Assembly: GCA_002632325.1 (NCBI GenBank)
Contig: NSJK01000006.1
Location: 62,001 to 126,000 of the forward strand
Reading direction: 5' to 3'
From: Lysobacterales bacterium
GTDB taxonomy: Bacteria > Pseudomonadota > Gammaproteobacteria > Xanthomonadales > Rhodanobacteraceae
DNA length: 64,000 nucleotides
The notes below the pieces were generated by a model, which searched no databases, was not told the DNA's origin, and worked only from the letters and a program-made list of their open reading frames with translations. Made by a program: the position numbers and the translations under genes. Of the stretch, positions 8,963 to 16,735 are shown piece by piece; position 1 is the stretch's first letter; every line of letters starts with the position of its first letter.

Positions 8963-9832
8963 TCAGGCTCCCCACACCAGATCGACGAAGGCCTGTCGCT
9001 CGGCCGGGTCGAGTGGCAGCAGCGGCAGTCGCACCTCGCCGGCATCGAGCGACGCATTGAGGCAGCCGGCCTTGGCCTTCTGGTTGTAGTCACCCGATTC
9101 CATCGAGTGCAGTGCCGGATACATCGCGCGCATGAGCTCACGCGCGCGCTCCCAGTCACCGGCGCGTGCGGCCTTGTGCAAGGCCACCTGTTCACCGGGA
9201 AACACGTTGGCAGCGCCGGCGATCCAGGCACGTGCGCCCCAGAAGAAATAATCGATCGGCTGGTCATCGCAGCCGCAGATCACCTCGAAGTCGGTGAAGC
9301 CGGCCTGCAGCATGCGCAGCGCCTGGCTGAAGTTGCCGCTCGACTCCTTGATCGCGACGATGTTCGGATGGCGGGCCAGTGCCGCGACGGTGTCGAACTC
9401 GATGTTGACGCCGGTACGTGCGGGAAAGTTGTAGAGGATGATCGGCAGCGCACAGTGCGCGGCGGCCTGCTCGAAGTGTGCGCGGATGCCGTCCTGTGCA
9501 GGCAGGCTGTAGGGCGGCGGTGACAGCATGAGGGCGTCGTAGCCGAGCGCCTTGGCCTGCGCCGCGCGCTCGATCGAGCCTCGCGTGGAGAAATCGCCGA
9601 TGCCCGCGATCAAGGTCACGCGCTGGCCGGCCACACGCTGCACGGTCTGCAGCACCAGGCTGCGTTCAGTGTCGCTCAGCGCGTAGTACTCGCCGGTGGT
9701 GCCGCAGGCAACGAGGCCGGCGACGCCCTTTCCGAGCATTGCCTCGACCAGGGTTTCGAGCTTGCGCTGATCGATGTCGCCCTTGCCGTCGAAGGGCGTG
9801 ACCAGCGGAACGTAGATGCCATCAAATCGCAT
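8963..9832 (-). CDS. lhpC: DapA-family lyase, probable delta1-pyrroline-4-hydroxy-2-carboxylate deaminase
   Basis: A 289-residue TIM-barrel enzyme of the dihydrodipicolinate synthase/N-acetylneuraminate lyase family. Family residues are the GTTGEYYALS loop near residue 45, the active-site Tyr in IILYNFPARTG near 133 and the Schiff-base Lys in IVAIKESSGN near 161. True DapA is expected elsewhere in a genome; here the gene is flanked by FAD dehydrogenase and aldehyde dehydrogenase genes of the hydroxyproline operon, so I assign deamination of pyrroline-4-hydroxy-2-carboxylate to 2-oxoglutarate semialdehyde (established for Lhp/Hyp pathways, inferred here). The start MRFDGIYVPL at 9832 is the family N-terminus; the longer frame to 10084 overlaps the upstream gene. 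Confidence 0.85.
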   Translation of the reverse strand: MRFDGIYVPLVTPFDGKGDIDQRKLETLVEAMLGKGVAGLVACGTTGEYYALSDTERSLVLQTVQRVAGQRVTLIAGIGDFSTRGSIERAAQAKALGYDALMLSPPPYSLPAQDGIRAHFEQAAAHCALPIILYNFPARTGVNIEFDTVAALARHPNIVAIKESSGNFSQALRMLQAGFTDFEVICGCDDQPIDYFFWGARAWIAGAANVFPGEQVALHKAARAGDWERARELMRAMYPALHSMESGDYNQKAKAGCLNASLDAGEVRLPLLPLDPAERQAFVDLVWGA

Positions 9833-9849
9833 GAGTGTCCTTGAAGTGA

Positions 9850-11142
9850 TCAAGTGGCAAGGGAAGGTGCGACGCCGTCGGCGGGCGCGAGCGCGAGGGA
9901 TTCCAGACGCGCGGGAAACAGCGGCGGACGTGCGGCAATGCCAGCCGCGCGTCCCAGCTCGGCCAATGCGGTTGCGCAGATGCGCCCTTGGCATGGGCCC
10001 ATGCCGCAGCGCGTGGCGAGCTTGGCGCCGCGCGCATCGACGTGCGCGTCGAGTGCGCCCAGGGTCACGTCCTCGCAACGGCACACGAGGGTGTCGGGTT
10101 GCGCCAGCGCGCGCACGCGCTCGCCAATCGCGAAGGTCTCGCGCAATTGGCGCGCAAACGCACGTGCTTGCGCGCGTCGTCGCTGCAACGAGGCGATGCC
10201 GGTTCTCGCGCCGGTTGCAGCGAGGCCGGCGATTGCGCCTTCGATCAGGGCACTGTCGCGTCCGCCAATGCCACAGACCTCGCCGGCGGCATACACCGTC
10301 GGCACGCTGGTGTGCTGGCGCGCGTCAACGCGCACGCGCTGCTGCGCGCCCTCGGCTTCGAGCTGGCAGCCGAGCATGCGCGCGAGCTCGACATTCGGCG
10401 CGAGGCCGAAGCCGACTGCGAGCTGATCGCAGGCTATGCGCCGCTGTCGGTGGGGTCCGCTCACTTCGATCTCGCGCAAAGCGTCCTCGCCCTGTGCGGC
10501 GGTGACCACGCTGCCGAAGTGGTAAGGCACGCCGGCGAGTTGCGTGCGCAGCGCCGCGGCCTGCAGCACACGCGCCGGCCAACGCCACAGGCCGCGCGTG
10601 AAGCGCAGCATTGCTGCGCGTTCGGCCTGTTCGAATACGGCGAGCACGCGCGCGCCATGCCGACGCGCGGTTGCGGCCGCGGCAAGCAGCAGCGGGCCGC
10701 TGCCGGCGACCACCACGCGCTTGCCCGCGAGCGGCCAGCCTTGCTTGGCGAGCGCCTGCAGGCCGCCCGCGCCCGTGACGCCGGGCAGGGTCCAGCCGGG
10801 GAACGGCAGCAACACTTCGCGTGCGCCGGTGGCGAGCACGAGCGCGCCGTACTTGAGCCAGCGCGCGCTGCGCGGATCCTCGACCAGCAAGCGACCGGGT
10901 TCGGCGCCGACCACGCGGGTCTGCGGCAGCCAGTCGATCTTGATGTGTTCGAGCGTTGCCTGCATGCAGCGACGCGCGAAGGCGGGTGCGCTGAAGCGCA
11001 CATCGTGGCGCCAGACCTGTCCGCCCGGAAGTGCTTGCGCATCGACGAGGCCGACGCGCACACCTTGCCGTGCCGCCGCATGTGCGGCGGTCAAGCCGGC
11101 TGGTCCGCTGCCGATCACCACCACGTCATAGCGCTCAGCCAT
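9850..11142 (-). CDS. FAD/NAD(P)-binding oxidoreductase, subunit of D-hydroxyproline dehydrogenase
   Basis: A 430-residue flavoprotein. It begins with the dinucleotide fold VVVIGSGPAGLTAAHAA (residues 8-24), has a second such fold near VVVAGSGPLLLAAAATA (about 145-165), and a C-terminal BFD-like 2Fe-2S element with CRCEDVTLGAL (about 355) and CGMGPCQGRICA (about 382). This domain order is that of the HcnB/OoxA/SoxA-type subunit of three-part amino acid dehydrogenases. It overlaps the upstream 2Fe-2S gene by eight bases and is followed after 17 bases by the lyase. Together with the DAO-type and small 2Fe-2S subunits it should form the heteromeric D-hydroxyproline dehydrogenase known from Pseudomonas LhpBEF (family knowledge; complex inferred). 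Confidence 0.85.
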   Translation of the reverse strand: MAERYDVVVIGSGPAGLTAAHAAARQGVRVGLVDAQALPGGQVWRHDVRFSAPAFARRCMQATLEHIKIDWLPQTRVVGAEPGRLLVEDPRSARWLKYGALVLATGAREVLLPFPGWTLPGVTGAGGLQALAKQGWPLAGKRVVVAGSGPLLLAAAATARRHGARVLAVFEQAERAAMLRFTRGLWRWPARVLQAAALRTQLAGVPYHFGSVVTAAQGEDALREIEVSGPHRQRRIACDQLAVGFGLAPNVELARMLGCQLEAEGAQQRVRVDARQHTSVPTVYAAGEVCGIGGRDSALIEGAIAGLAATGARTGIASLQRRRAQARAFARQLRETFAIGERVRALAQPDTLVCRCEDVTLGALDAHVDARGAKLATRCGMGPCQGRICATALAELGRAAGIAARPPLFPARLESLALAPADGVAPSLAT

Positions 11143-11380
11143 CGGTGCGCACCTGCATGCCTGCGCGCGCGATCAGCATGCAGGCCTGTTGTTGGGGCAC
11201 GCCATCGATCTCGACGCGACATTCGAAACACACGCCCATGCCGCACAGGGCAGCGCGTGCTTCACCGCTGCGCGAGCGGCGGAACTGCGATCCGGCCCGC
11301 GCCACTGCTGCGGCCACGCTGGCGCCGGCCACGATCTCGACCGGCTTGCCGTTGACGATCACGCAGATGCACGTGCTCAT
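11135..11380 (-). CDS. Small (2Fe-2S)-binding subunit of D-hydroxyproline dehydrogenase
   Basis: An 81-residue HcnA/SoxA-N-type ferredoxin-like subunit. The cluster-binding pattern is visible as CGMGVCFECRVEIDG (residues about 46-60) with a later Cys in QQQACMLIA near 67. The small size is normal for the stand-alone gamma subunit of HcnABC-like amino acid dehydrogenases. It overlaps both neighbours by four to eight bases, which supports fixed stoichiometry through coupled translation. Electron transfer from the flavin subunit is inferred from the family. Confidence 0.85.
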   Translation of the reverse strand: MSTCICVIVNGKPVEIVAGASVAAAVARAGSQFRRSRSGEARAALCGMGVCFECRVEIDGVPQQQACMLIARAGMQVRTDG

Positions 11381-12474
11381 GCCGCTGCTCGCATCGGGTC
11401 GTAGGGCCGCGCATCGATTGCGGGCGTGCGCGCGAGCAGTTGGTCGACCAGAAGGCGCGCAGTGCCCGGCGCGGTGGTGACGCCCAGTCCCTCATGACCC
11501 GCCGCGACCCAGATGCCGCGGCGCTGGGCGACGCGACCGATGTAGGGCAGCCCATCGATGCTGGCCGGGCGCAGGCCGGCCCAGGCACGCAGCGCCTTGA
11601 GCTGACGCAGGCCCGGCAGGAACTGGAATGCACATCGCAGCATGCGCCGCAGCATCGGCAACGAGATGTCGCTGTCGCTGACGCCGTACTCGCGCGATGA
11701 GCCGACCAGCAACTGGCCCGTCGGACGCGGTTGCACATTGCAGGCGACGCTGTCGGCTTGACCGTGCGCACTGTCTGTGTAGCCCATGTGCACGAGCTGG
11801 TGATGCAGCATGCCGGGATAGCGCTCGGTGATCAGCAGATGGCCCTTGCGCAGATGGATCAGCAGTTCGGGCAACAACGCCTGCAAGGCGCCGCCGGTGG
11901 CGATCAGCACATTGCCGAGCAGGCGCTGACCGTCATCAAGCGTGAGCGCATGGTCACCCAGCGCAAGCGCGCGTGCATGGATCAAGGTCGCGCGGCGCCG
12001 GCAGGCGCGCTCGACGAGGCGACGCGCGACCATCGGCGGATACACCACCGCCTCATCGGGCACCAGCACGCCGCCGACAAGGCCCTCCGCGAGTGCCGGT
12101 TCGAGTTCGCGCAGCTGCGCCGCATCGACGGCTTCGGCCGCGGCCCCCGCTGCGCGCAGGCGCGCGAGTTTGTCGGCAATGCCCGCGTGTTCGCGCTCGT
12201 CGCGCGCAAACCAGAGCGTGCCGCAGCGACTGAACTCGCCGCCGGGCAGATCCCGCAGTTCTTCCCACAGGCCGAGCGAATAGCGAGCCAAGGCGAGCTC
12301 GGCCGGCAGGCCATCGACGGCGACGAGGTGACCCATGCCGGCCGCGGTGACGCCGGCGCCGATCGCCCCCGATTCGACGATCGCGACCTTGAGTCCCTCG
12401 GCGCTCGCAACTTCCGCGCAGGCAGCGCCGATGATGCCCGCTCCGACCACGATCAGGTCGTAGCTGTGCGTCAC
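11377..12474 (-). CDS. lhpB: DAO-family FAD oxidoreductase, catalytic subunit of D-hydroxyproline dehydrogenase
   Basis: A 365-residue D-amino acid oxidase-fold protein: the FAD fold [19 protein letters not shown] is at residues 5-23, [12 protein letters not shown] near 43, and the C-terminal [16 protein letters not shown] near 325 is the conserved flavin-contact region of the family. The GTG start at 12474 overlaps the epimerase stop (GTGA), so expression is coupled; the open frame extends to 13419 but that part is antisense-like overlap with the epimerase. It should oxidise cis-4-hydroxy-D-proline to delta1-pyrroline-4-hydroxy-2-carboxylate, passing electrons to the two partner subunits encoded immediately downstream (inference from operon). 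Confidence 0.87.
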   Translation of the reverse strand: MTHSYDLIVVGAGIIGAACAEVASAEGLKVAIVESGAIGAGVTAAGMGHLVAVDGLPAELALARYSLGLWEELRDLPGGEFSRCGTLWFARDEREHAGIADKLARLRAAGAAAEAVDAAQLRELEPALAEGLVGGVLVPDEAVVYPPMVARRLVERACRRRATLIHARALALGDHALTLDDGQRLLGNVLIATGGALQALLPELLIHLRKGHLLITERYPGMLHHQLVHMGYTDSAHGQADSVACNVQPRPTGQLLVGSSREYGVSDSDISLPMLRRMLRCAFQFLPGLRQLKALRAWAGLRPASIDGLPYIGRVAQRRGIWVAAGHEGLGVTTAPGTARLLVDQLLARTPAIDARPYDPMRAAA

Positions 12475-13397
12475 GTCGTCACGCCCCAGGTGAGTGCATC
12501 CTTGCCGTCGATGAAGAGGCTGCCGGCAGCGGTGATGAAGGCGGTGCCGACGATGCGCGGCAGCACGCCGAGCTGTCCGGGTTGGTAGCTGCCTTCGAAC
12601 ACGCTGTCGAGGATGCCTGCCTGACGCCAGATCGTGCCGGGTGCGAGTTTGCCGTCTGCCGCCAGACAGGCGAGCTTGGCGCTGGTGCCGGTGCCGCAGG
12701 GCGAGCGGTCGTAGGCGCCGCCGGGACACATGACAAAATTGCGCGCATCGATGTCGTCGCGGTCGGCCGCGCCATTGATTTCGATGTGGTCGATGTCGGC
12801 GCCGACCGGAGCGCACTCGAGCGCGGCGCGGATCGCCAGCGCGTAGTCGGTGAGCGGTCGCCAATTGGCCGGCGTGAGCGGCAGCGGACTGTCGCTGGTG
12901 ATGAAGAACCAGTTGCCGCCCCAGGCCACGTCGCCGCGCACGCTGCCATAGCCGGGCACGTCGAGGGTGATGCCCGCGGCAAGGCGATAGCTTTCGACGT
13001 TGTCGACCGCCACGCGGCCATCGTCGAGCAGTTCCGCCCAGACCGAGCCGACCGGCGTTTCCAGCAGATGACGCCCGGGCGCGATTCGACCCAGATGCTG
13101 CAGCGTGCGCACCACGCCGATCGTGCCGTGCCCGCACATGCCCAGATAGCCGACGTTGTTGAAGAAGATCACGCCGGTGCAGGCGCGGGCATCTACCGGA
13201 TCGAGCAGCAAGGCGCCGACCAGGGTGTCCGAACCGCGGGGTTCGAGCACGGTCGCGCGGCGCCAGTGGTCGTGCTGCGTGCGCAGGCGGTCGAGGCGCT
13301 CGGCCATGCTGCCGTTGCCGAGATCGGGAAAGCCGGTGGTGATGACGCGGGTTGGTTCGCCGCCGGTGTGGGAGTCGATGAAATCGATGGTTTGCAT
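12471..13397 (-). CDS. lhpA: 4-hydroxyproline 2-epimerase (proline racemase family)
   Basis: A 308-residue cytoplasmic epimerase converting trans-4-hydroxy-L-proline to cis-4-hydroxy-D-proline. The two catalytic acids/bases are visible as Cys in GMCGHGTIG (about residue 88) and Cys in [12 protein letters not shown] (about 233); the Cys/Cys pair distinguishes racemase/epimerase members from the Thr/Cys dehydratases. The start [18 protein letters not shown] at 13397 is the family N-terminus; MVAMQT three codons earlier is possible. It is the first gene of a seven-gene minus-strand operon. Whether it prefers hydroxyproline over proline cannot be read with certainty, but the downstream LhpC-like lyase argues for hydroxyproline. 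Confidence 0.9.
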   Translation of the reverse strand: MQTIDFIDSHTGGEPTRVITTGFPDLGNGSMAERLDRLRTQHDHWRRATVLEPRGSDTLVGALLLDPVDARACTGVIFFNNVGYLGMCGHGTIGVVRTLQHLGRIAPGRHLLETPVGSVWAELLDDGRVAVDNVESYRLAAGITLDVPGYGSVRGDVAWGGNWFFITSDSPLPLTPANWRPLTDYALAIRAALECAPVGADIDHIEINGAADRDDIDARNFVMCPGGAYDRSPCGTGTSAKLACLAADGKLAPGTIWRQAGILDSVFEGSYQPGQLGVLPRIVGTAFITAAGSLFIDGKDALTWGVTT

Positions 13398-13455
13398 GGC
13401 CACCATGCTCGTTGTGCACGGCGTTCGCGGTCTAGAATCCCTTGCGCTGCATCGG

Positions 13456-13479
13456 CGTTGAAATTTGCACAATTGAACG
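13456..13479. promoter_or_regulatory. Imperfect palindrome upstream of the hydroxyproline operon, possible operator
   Basis: A 24-base AT-rich inverted repeat with arms CGTTGAAATT and CAATTGAACG around a central TGCA (seven of ten pairs match). It lies about 60 bases upstream of lhpA and on the other side faces the small lipoprotein gene. No regulator gene is adjacent, so this is only a candidate binding site. Confidence 0.3.
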
Positions 13480-13522
13480 GGCTTGCGCGTCGCTGCCTGC
13501 GGGCGGCCCGGCGAACCGAACA

Positions 13523-13873
13523 ATGAAACGTGTGAGCAAGAGGCCGGCAATGAAGGTGATCACCGCAACACGTGGCCTGATCGTGATGGCAGCGATCGGC
13601 TGTGCGGCAGCGCTTGTTGCCTGCGGCGATGCGCGGGAGCCGGCCACGCCGGTTGCACAGCACGCCGGCGCGCAACCAGATGCGGCGATCGAATGTGGTG
13701 GCAAACCCGGCTGGCAGCGCGCGCGTGCGATCACGCCCGACGTGGTGCCGCCGTGTTTTTCAGGCAGTGGCGGGATTTGCGCCGAGGGTTTCGGCTACGT
13801 GCGCAGTAGCGGCTGGTGTCGGCCGCTCGACAGCAAGGCACAGGCCGAGACGAAGGCGCAGGAACAACAGTGA
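13523..13873 (+). CDS. Small putative lipoprotein, unknown function
   Basis: I do not recognise a family. The 116-residue product has a basic start, a hydrophobic stretch and a lipobox-like ALVAC (residue about 36 when started at 13523; a start at 13550 gives a shorter signal). The mature part has four further Cys in a short region ([33 protein letters not shown]), which suggests two disulfides in the periplasm, and it ends in a charged Gln/Lys tail. A TAGAAT box at 13433-13438 could serve as its -10 element. It is divergent from the hydroxyproline operon and convergent with ispB. Confidence 0.6.
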   Translation: MKRVSKRPAMKVITATRGLIVMAAIGCAAALVACGDAREPATPVAQHAGAQPDAAIECGGKPGWQRARAITPDVVPPCFSGSGGICAEGFGYVRSSGWCRPLDSKAQAETKAQEQQ

Positions 13874-13879
13874 CGCGCG

Positions 13880-14881
13880 TCAGCGGCTGCGGTCGATCGC
13901 GTAATCGGCAAGCAGCGCGAGTGCATCGCGCGCGGGCGAGGTCGGCAAGGTGCGCAGCGCGGCCCGCGCCGAGTCGGCATAGCCATGCGCGTGGGCGCGC
14001 GAGGTGGCGAGTGCGTCGGTGACGTGGATTGCCGCAAGCACTTCGGGCAGGGCCTCGCGGCCACCGTTGCGCACCGCCTGCTTGAGCAAGTCCGCCTGCG
14101 CTGCGGAACTGCGTTCGATGGCGAGGATCAGCGGCAGGGTCGGTTTGCCTTCGGCAAGATCGTCGCCGATGTTCTTGCCGAGCGTGTCGGCGTCGGAGGC
14201 GTAATCGAGCACGTCGTCGGCGATCTGGAACGCAAAACCCAGATCGAGGCCGTAACGTGCGAGCGCGTCTTCCTGCTCGCGTGGCAGGCCGGCGAGCACC
14301 GCGCCCAGCCGCGTGGCCGCTGCAAACAGCACCGCGGTCTTGCGTTCGATCACCTCGAGATAGGCGTGCTGCGTCGTATCGGGGTTGCCGATGTTGAGCA
14401 GCTGCAGCACCTCGCCTTCGGCGATGCGGTTGGTGGTATCGGCGAGGATGCGCATGATGCGCATGCTGTCGAGCTCGACCATCATCTGGAACGAACGCGA
14501 ATAGAGGAAATCGCCGACCAGCACACTTGCGGCATTGCCCCACATCGCATTGGCGGTCTTGCGGCCGCGGCGCAGATCGGATTCATCGACCACGTCGTCG
14601 TGCAGCAAGGTCGAGGTGTGGATGAACTCGATCACCGCCGCGAGTTGCGCGTGCTGGTTACCGGTGTAACCCGCAGCCCGCGCGGCGAGCACGTGCAGCA
14701 TCGGGCGCAGGCGCTTGCCGCCACCACCGATGATGTGTTCGGCGATTTGGTTGATCAGCACGACGTCCGAAGCCAGACGGCTGCGGATCAGGGCGTCGAC
14801 CGCGGCCATGTCGGCCATTGCCAGTTGCTGCACGTCGGCGAAGCTCGCGATGGAGGCAGGGGCTTGCGGCAGGGCGGACAT
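13880..14881 (-). CDS. ispB: Octaprenyl diphosphate synthase / trans-polyprenyl synthetase
   Basis: A 333-residue prenyltransferase making the side chain of ubiquinone from isopentenyl and farnesyl diphosphate in the cytoplasm. The two Asp-rich magnesium sites are LLHDDVVDESDLRRG (first, about residue 92) and QIADDVLDYASD (second, about 219); GGGGKRLRPML near 52 is the conserved IPP-binding Lys/Arg region. The start at 14881 gives the normal length; the longer open frame upstream overlaps the divergent mscS-like gene. A TATACT box (minus strand, 14912-14917) lies about 30 bases before the start. The rplU-rpmA genes that often adjoin ispB are not here. Confidence 0.93.
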   Translation of the reverse strand: MSALPQAPASIASFADVQQLAMADMAAVDALIRSRLASDVVLINQIAEHIIGGGGKRLRPMLHVLAARAAGYTGNQHAQLAAVIEFIHTSTLLHDDVVDESDLRRGRKTANAMWGNAASVLVGDFLYSRSFQMMVELDSMRIMRILADTTNRIAEGEVLQLLNIGNPDTTQHAYLEVIERKTAVLFAAATRLGAVLAGLPREQEDALARYGLDLGFAFQIADDVLDYASDADTLGKNIGDDLAEGKPTLPLILAIERSSAAQADLLKQAVRNGGREALPEVLAAIHVTDALATSRAHAHGYADSARAALRTLPTSPARDALALLADYAIDRSR

Positions 14882-14931
14882 GCAATTCGCCGGCGGTTCG
14901 GATGGGGCGCAAGTATAGCGGGCGCGGTTGC

Positions 14932-14937
14932 TAGAAT
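14932..14937 (+). promoter_or_regulatory. Putative -10 box of the MscS-like gene
   Basis: TAGAAT lies 31 bases before the ATG at 14969 in the 87-base divergent region shared with ispB. The same TAGAAT hexamer is seen before several other genes of this window. Confidence 0.4.
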
Positions 14938-14968
14938 CGGACTCCCGCCTTGCGTGGTCCAGGCAACG

Positions 14969-15547
14969 ATGAAGCAAACTCTGCCCGACTGGCTGCAGCC
15001 CTCGTTCGATGTCCTCACGGTCGTCGCGCTGGTCGTGCTGGTGCTGCTGGTGGCCTGGCTCGCGCGCGCCGTGGTGCGCGGCATTGCCCGCCGCATGCGT
15101 ACGCGTTACCAGTTTTCCGAGCAGATGATCGCGGTACCGCTGCGCGTGGCCGGCGCGGTGATCAACCTCGCCGCACTGTTCGCGATCCTGCAGATCCTCG
15201 GCGTGTCGAGCACGGTGTTGTGGACCGCCTTCACCGGCTTTGCCGCGGTCGGCGCGATCGCATTCTTCGCCGGCTGGAGCGTGCTGTCGAACCTGTTCTG
15301 CACCCTGTTGATCGTGGTGATGCGGCCGTTTCGCCTGCACGATCGCATCGAACTGCTCGAAGGCGGCGACAAGCCGGGTGTCAAGGGCGAAGTGGTCGAC
15401 ATCAACATGGTCTACACCAGCCTGTTGGAGGCCGACGGCAGTACCCTGCAGATTCCCAACGTGCTGTTCTTCCAGCGCATCACGCGGCGCTGGCCCGATG
15501 GCGTGTCGGAGTCGAGTGGGCTGACACACGGCAGCGGCAACGGCTGA
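14969..15547 (+). CDS. Small MscS-family mechanosensitive ion channel
   Basis: A 192-residue inner-membrane protein with a first transmembrane helix at about residues 14-35, a second near 57-78 and the pore helix near 82-105 with the Gly/Ala-rich [20 protein letters not shown] pattern of MscS TM3. The beta domain follows ([11 protein letters not shown], then [13 protein letters not shown] and the IPNVLFF element). It lacks the C-terminal vestibule domain of full-size MscS and is short for the family, ending in a polar tail. A role in relieving osmotic pressure is inferred from family only. It is divergent from ispB and followed after 88 bases by ssb. Confidence 0.85.
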   Translation: MKQTLPDWLQPSFDVLTVVALVVLVLLVAWLARAVVRGIARRMRTRYQFSEQMIAVPLRVAGAVINLAALFAILQILGVSSTVLWTAFTGFAAVGAIAFFAGWSVLSNLFCTLLIVVMRPFRLHDRIELLEGGDKPGVKGEVVDINMVYTSLLEADGSTLQIPNVLFFQRITRRWPDGVSESSGLTHGSGNG

Positions 15548-15635
15548 CACGAACGCGCGCATCCTGCCGACACGGCGCGCGCGGGGGCATGCGATACTGC
15601 GCGCCGTTTCCATCCGCAGCATGGCAGAGGCTCCC

Positions 15636-16157
15636 ATGGCACGTGGCATCAACAAGGTCATCCTCGTCGGCAATCTCGGCGCCGATCCCGAAACGCGCTA
15701 CACGACGGGTGGCGGTGCAGTCACCAACATCCGTCTGGCGACCTCCGAGCAGTGGCGCGACAAGCAGACCGGCGAAAACCAGGAACGCACCGAGTGGCAC
15801 CGCGTGGTGCTGTTCGGCAAGCTCGGCGAGATCGCCGGGGAGTACCTCAAGAAGGGCCGGCAGGTCTATATCGAAGGATCGCTGCGCACCAACAAGTACA
15901 CCGACAAGGAAGGCATCGAGCGCTACACCACCGACATCGTGGCCAACGAGATGCAGATGCTCGGCGGCGGTGGTGGCGAAGGCCGTGGTGGCGGCGGCGA
16001 TGAAGGCGGCTACTCGCGTGGCGGTGGCGGCGGTGGTGCTTATGGCCGCGGCGAACGCGGCAATGCACCCGCGCGCTCGGCGCCGCAGGATGCGCCCTCA
16101 CGTCAGGCGCCACCCGCGGCCGACAACTTCGTCGACGACGACGAGATTCCGTTCTGA
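15636..16157 (+). CDS. ssb: Single-stranded DNA-binding protein SSB
   Basis: SSB coats single-stranded DNA in replication, recombination and repair. The 173-residue product begins [19 protein letters not shown] and carries the OB fold through about residue 110 ([22 protein letters not shown], then [20 protein letters not shown]). A Gly-rich linker with an Ala/Pro tract leads to the acidic tip DDDEIPF, the conserved docking peptide for partner enzymes. The start at 15636 has a GAGG element five bases upstream and gives the canonical N-terminus; an in-frame ATG at 15621 would add five residues. The usual neighbour uvrA is absent. Confidence 0.95.
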   Translation: MARGINKVILVGNLGADPETRYTTGGGAVTNIRLATSEQWRDKQTGENQERTEWHRVVLFGKLGEIAGEYLKKGRQVYIEGSLRTNKYTDKEGIERYTTDIVANEMQMLGGGGGEGRGGGGDEGGYSRGGGGGGAYGRGERGNAPARSAPQDAPSRQAPPAADNFVDDDEIPF

Positions 16158-16179
16158 AATACCGGGGTCAAGAAAAGCC

Positions 16180-16247
16180 GTCGGGGACGTAGCCCCGACC
16201 TACGGGCCGAATGCGCACGATTCGTAGGTCGGCCCTGCGCGGCCGAC
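16180..16247. repeat. Inverted pair of GTAGGTCGG-type hairpins (REPIN-like doublet)
   Basis: The first hairpin is GTCGGGG-ACGTAG-CCCCGAC (16180-16199) followed by CTACG; the second is GTCGGCC-CTGCGC-GGCCGAC (16228-16247) preceded by CGTAG. The two are thus in opposite orientation around 28 bases, sharing the GACCTACG/CGTAGGTC edges. It lies between the convergent ssb and channel-like genes and could also act as a bidirectional terminator. Confidence 0.7.
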
Positions 16248-16282
16248 GAGGAAAATCCGACGGAACCCGGGCGGCGCCCTAT

Positions 16283-16735
16283 TCAATCCGGCCGGCCGTG
16301 CTCGAGATGGAAACGATGCAGGAAGCGATGCACGATCGGTGCGAACACGATCGCGGTGATCGCGAGCACGGCGATGCCGCAGTAGAGCGCATAGCTGCCG
16401 GCGAACAGCTTGCCGCAGGTCGTGCGCACCGGATCGACCGGGCCCATGCCGCCGAGCAGCATCGCCGCGTTGAGGAAGGCATCGAGCCAGGAAAAACCTT
16501 CGCAGACGCGGTAGCCGAGCATGCCGATCAGCAGCGACGCACCGACCACGCCCGCCCCGAGCAGGGCCGAGCGGACGAGGCGGCCGAGCAAGGCGCGCCG
16601 TGGCAGCAGGGGATCCTTGAAATGTTCGTACATGCTCGACCTCGTGACGGCGCCTGCGGATGATGGATCGGCAAGGCTGACGAAATCCTGTTTGCCGCCA
16701 GCGGCTGGTGCGGATTGTGCGCGCGGGCGACTCAT
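16283..16735 (-). CDS. Two-helix membrane protein resembling a potassium-channel pore, filter degenerate
   Basis: A 150-residue inner-membrane protein. Two hydrophobic helices (about residues 57-77 and 118-136) flank a short segment WLDAFLNAAMLLGGMGPV followed by CGKLFAGSYALYCGIAVL. This layout copies the pore module of two-helix potassium channels (pore helix, filter, then a Lys-Leu-Phe-Ala outer start of the second helix), but the TVGYG filter is replaced by GGMGPV, so potassium selectivity is doubtful. The start at 16735 overlaps the symporter stop (ATGA), making it the last gene of a six-gene operon; a start at MYEHFKD (16633) would remove a polar 34-residue extension. Function unknown. 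Confidence 0.6.
   Translation of the reverse strand: MSRPRAQSAPAAGGKQDFVSLADPSSAGAVTRSSMYEHFKDPLLPRRALLGRLVRSALLGAGVVGASLLIGMLGYRVCEGFSWLDAFLNAAMLLGGMGPVDPVRTTCGKLFAGSYALYCGIAVLAITAIVFAPIVHRFLHRFHLEHGRPD

Noticed and set aside
9988..11355. A 455-codon plus-strand frame over the flavoprotein gene
   Set aside because: The minus strand encodes a complete FAD protein with all motifs; the plus frame has composition typical of an antisense shadow.
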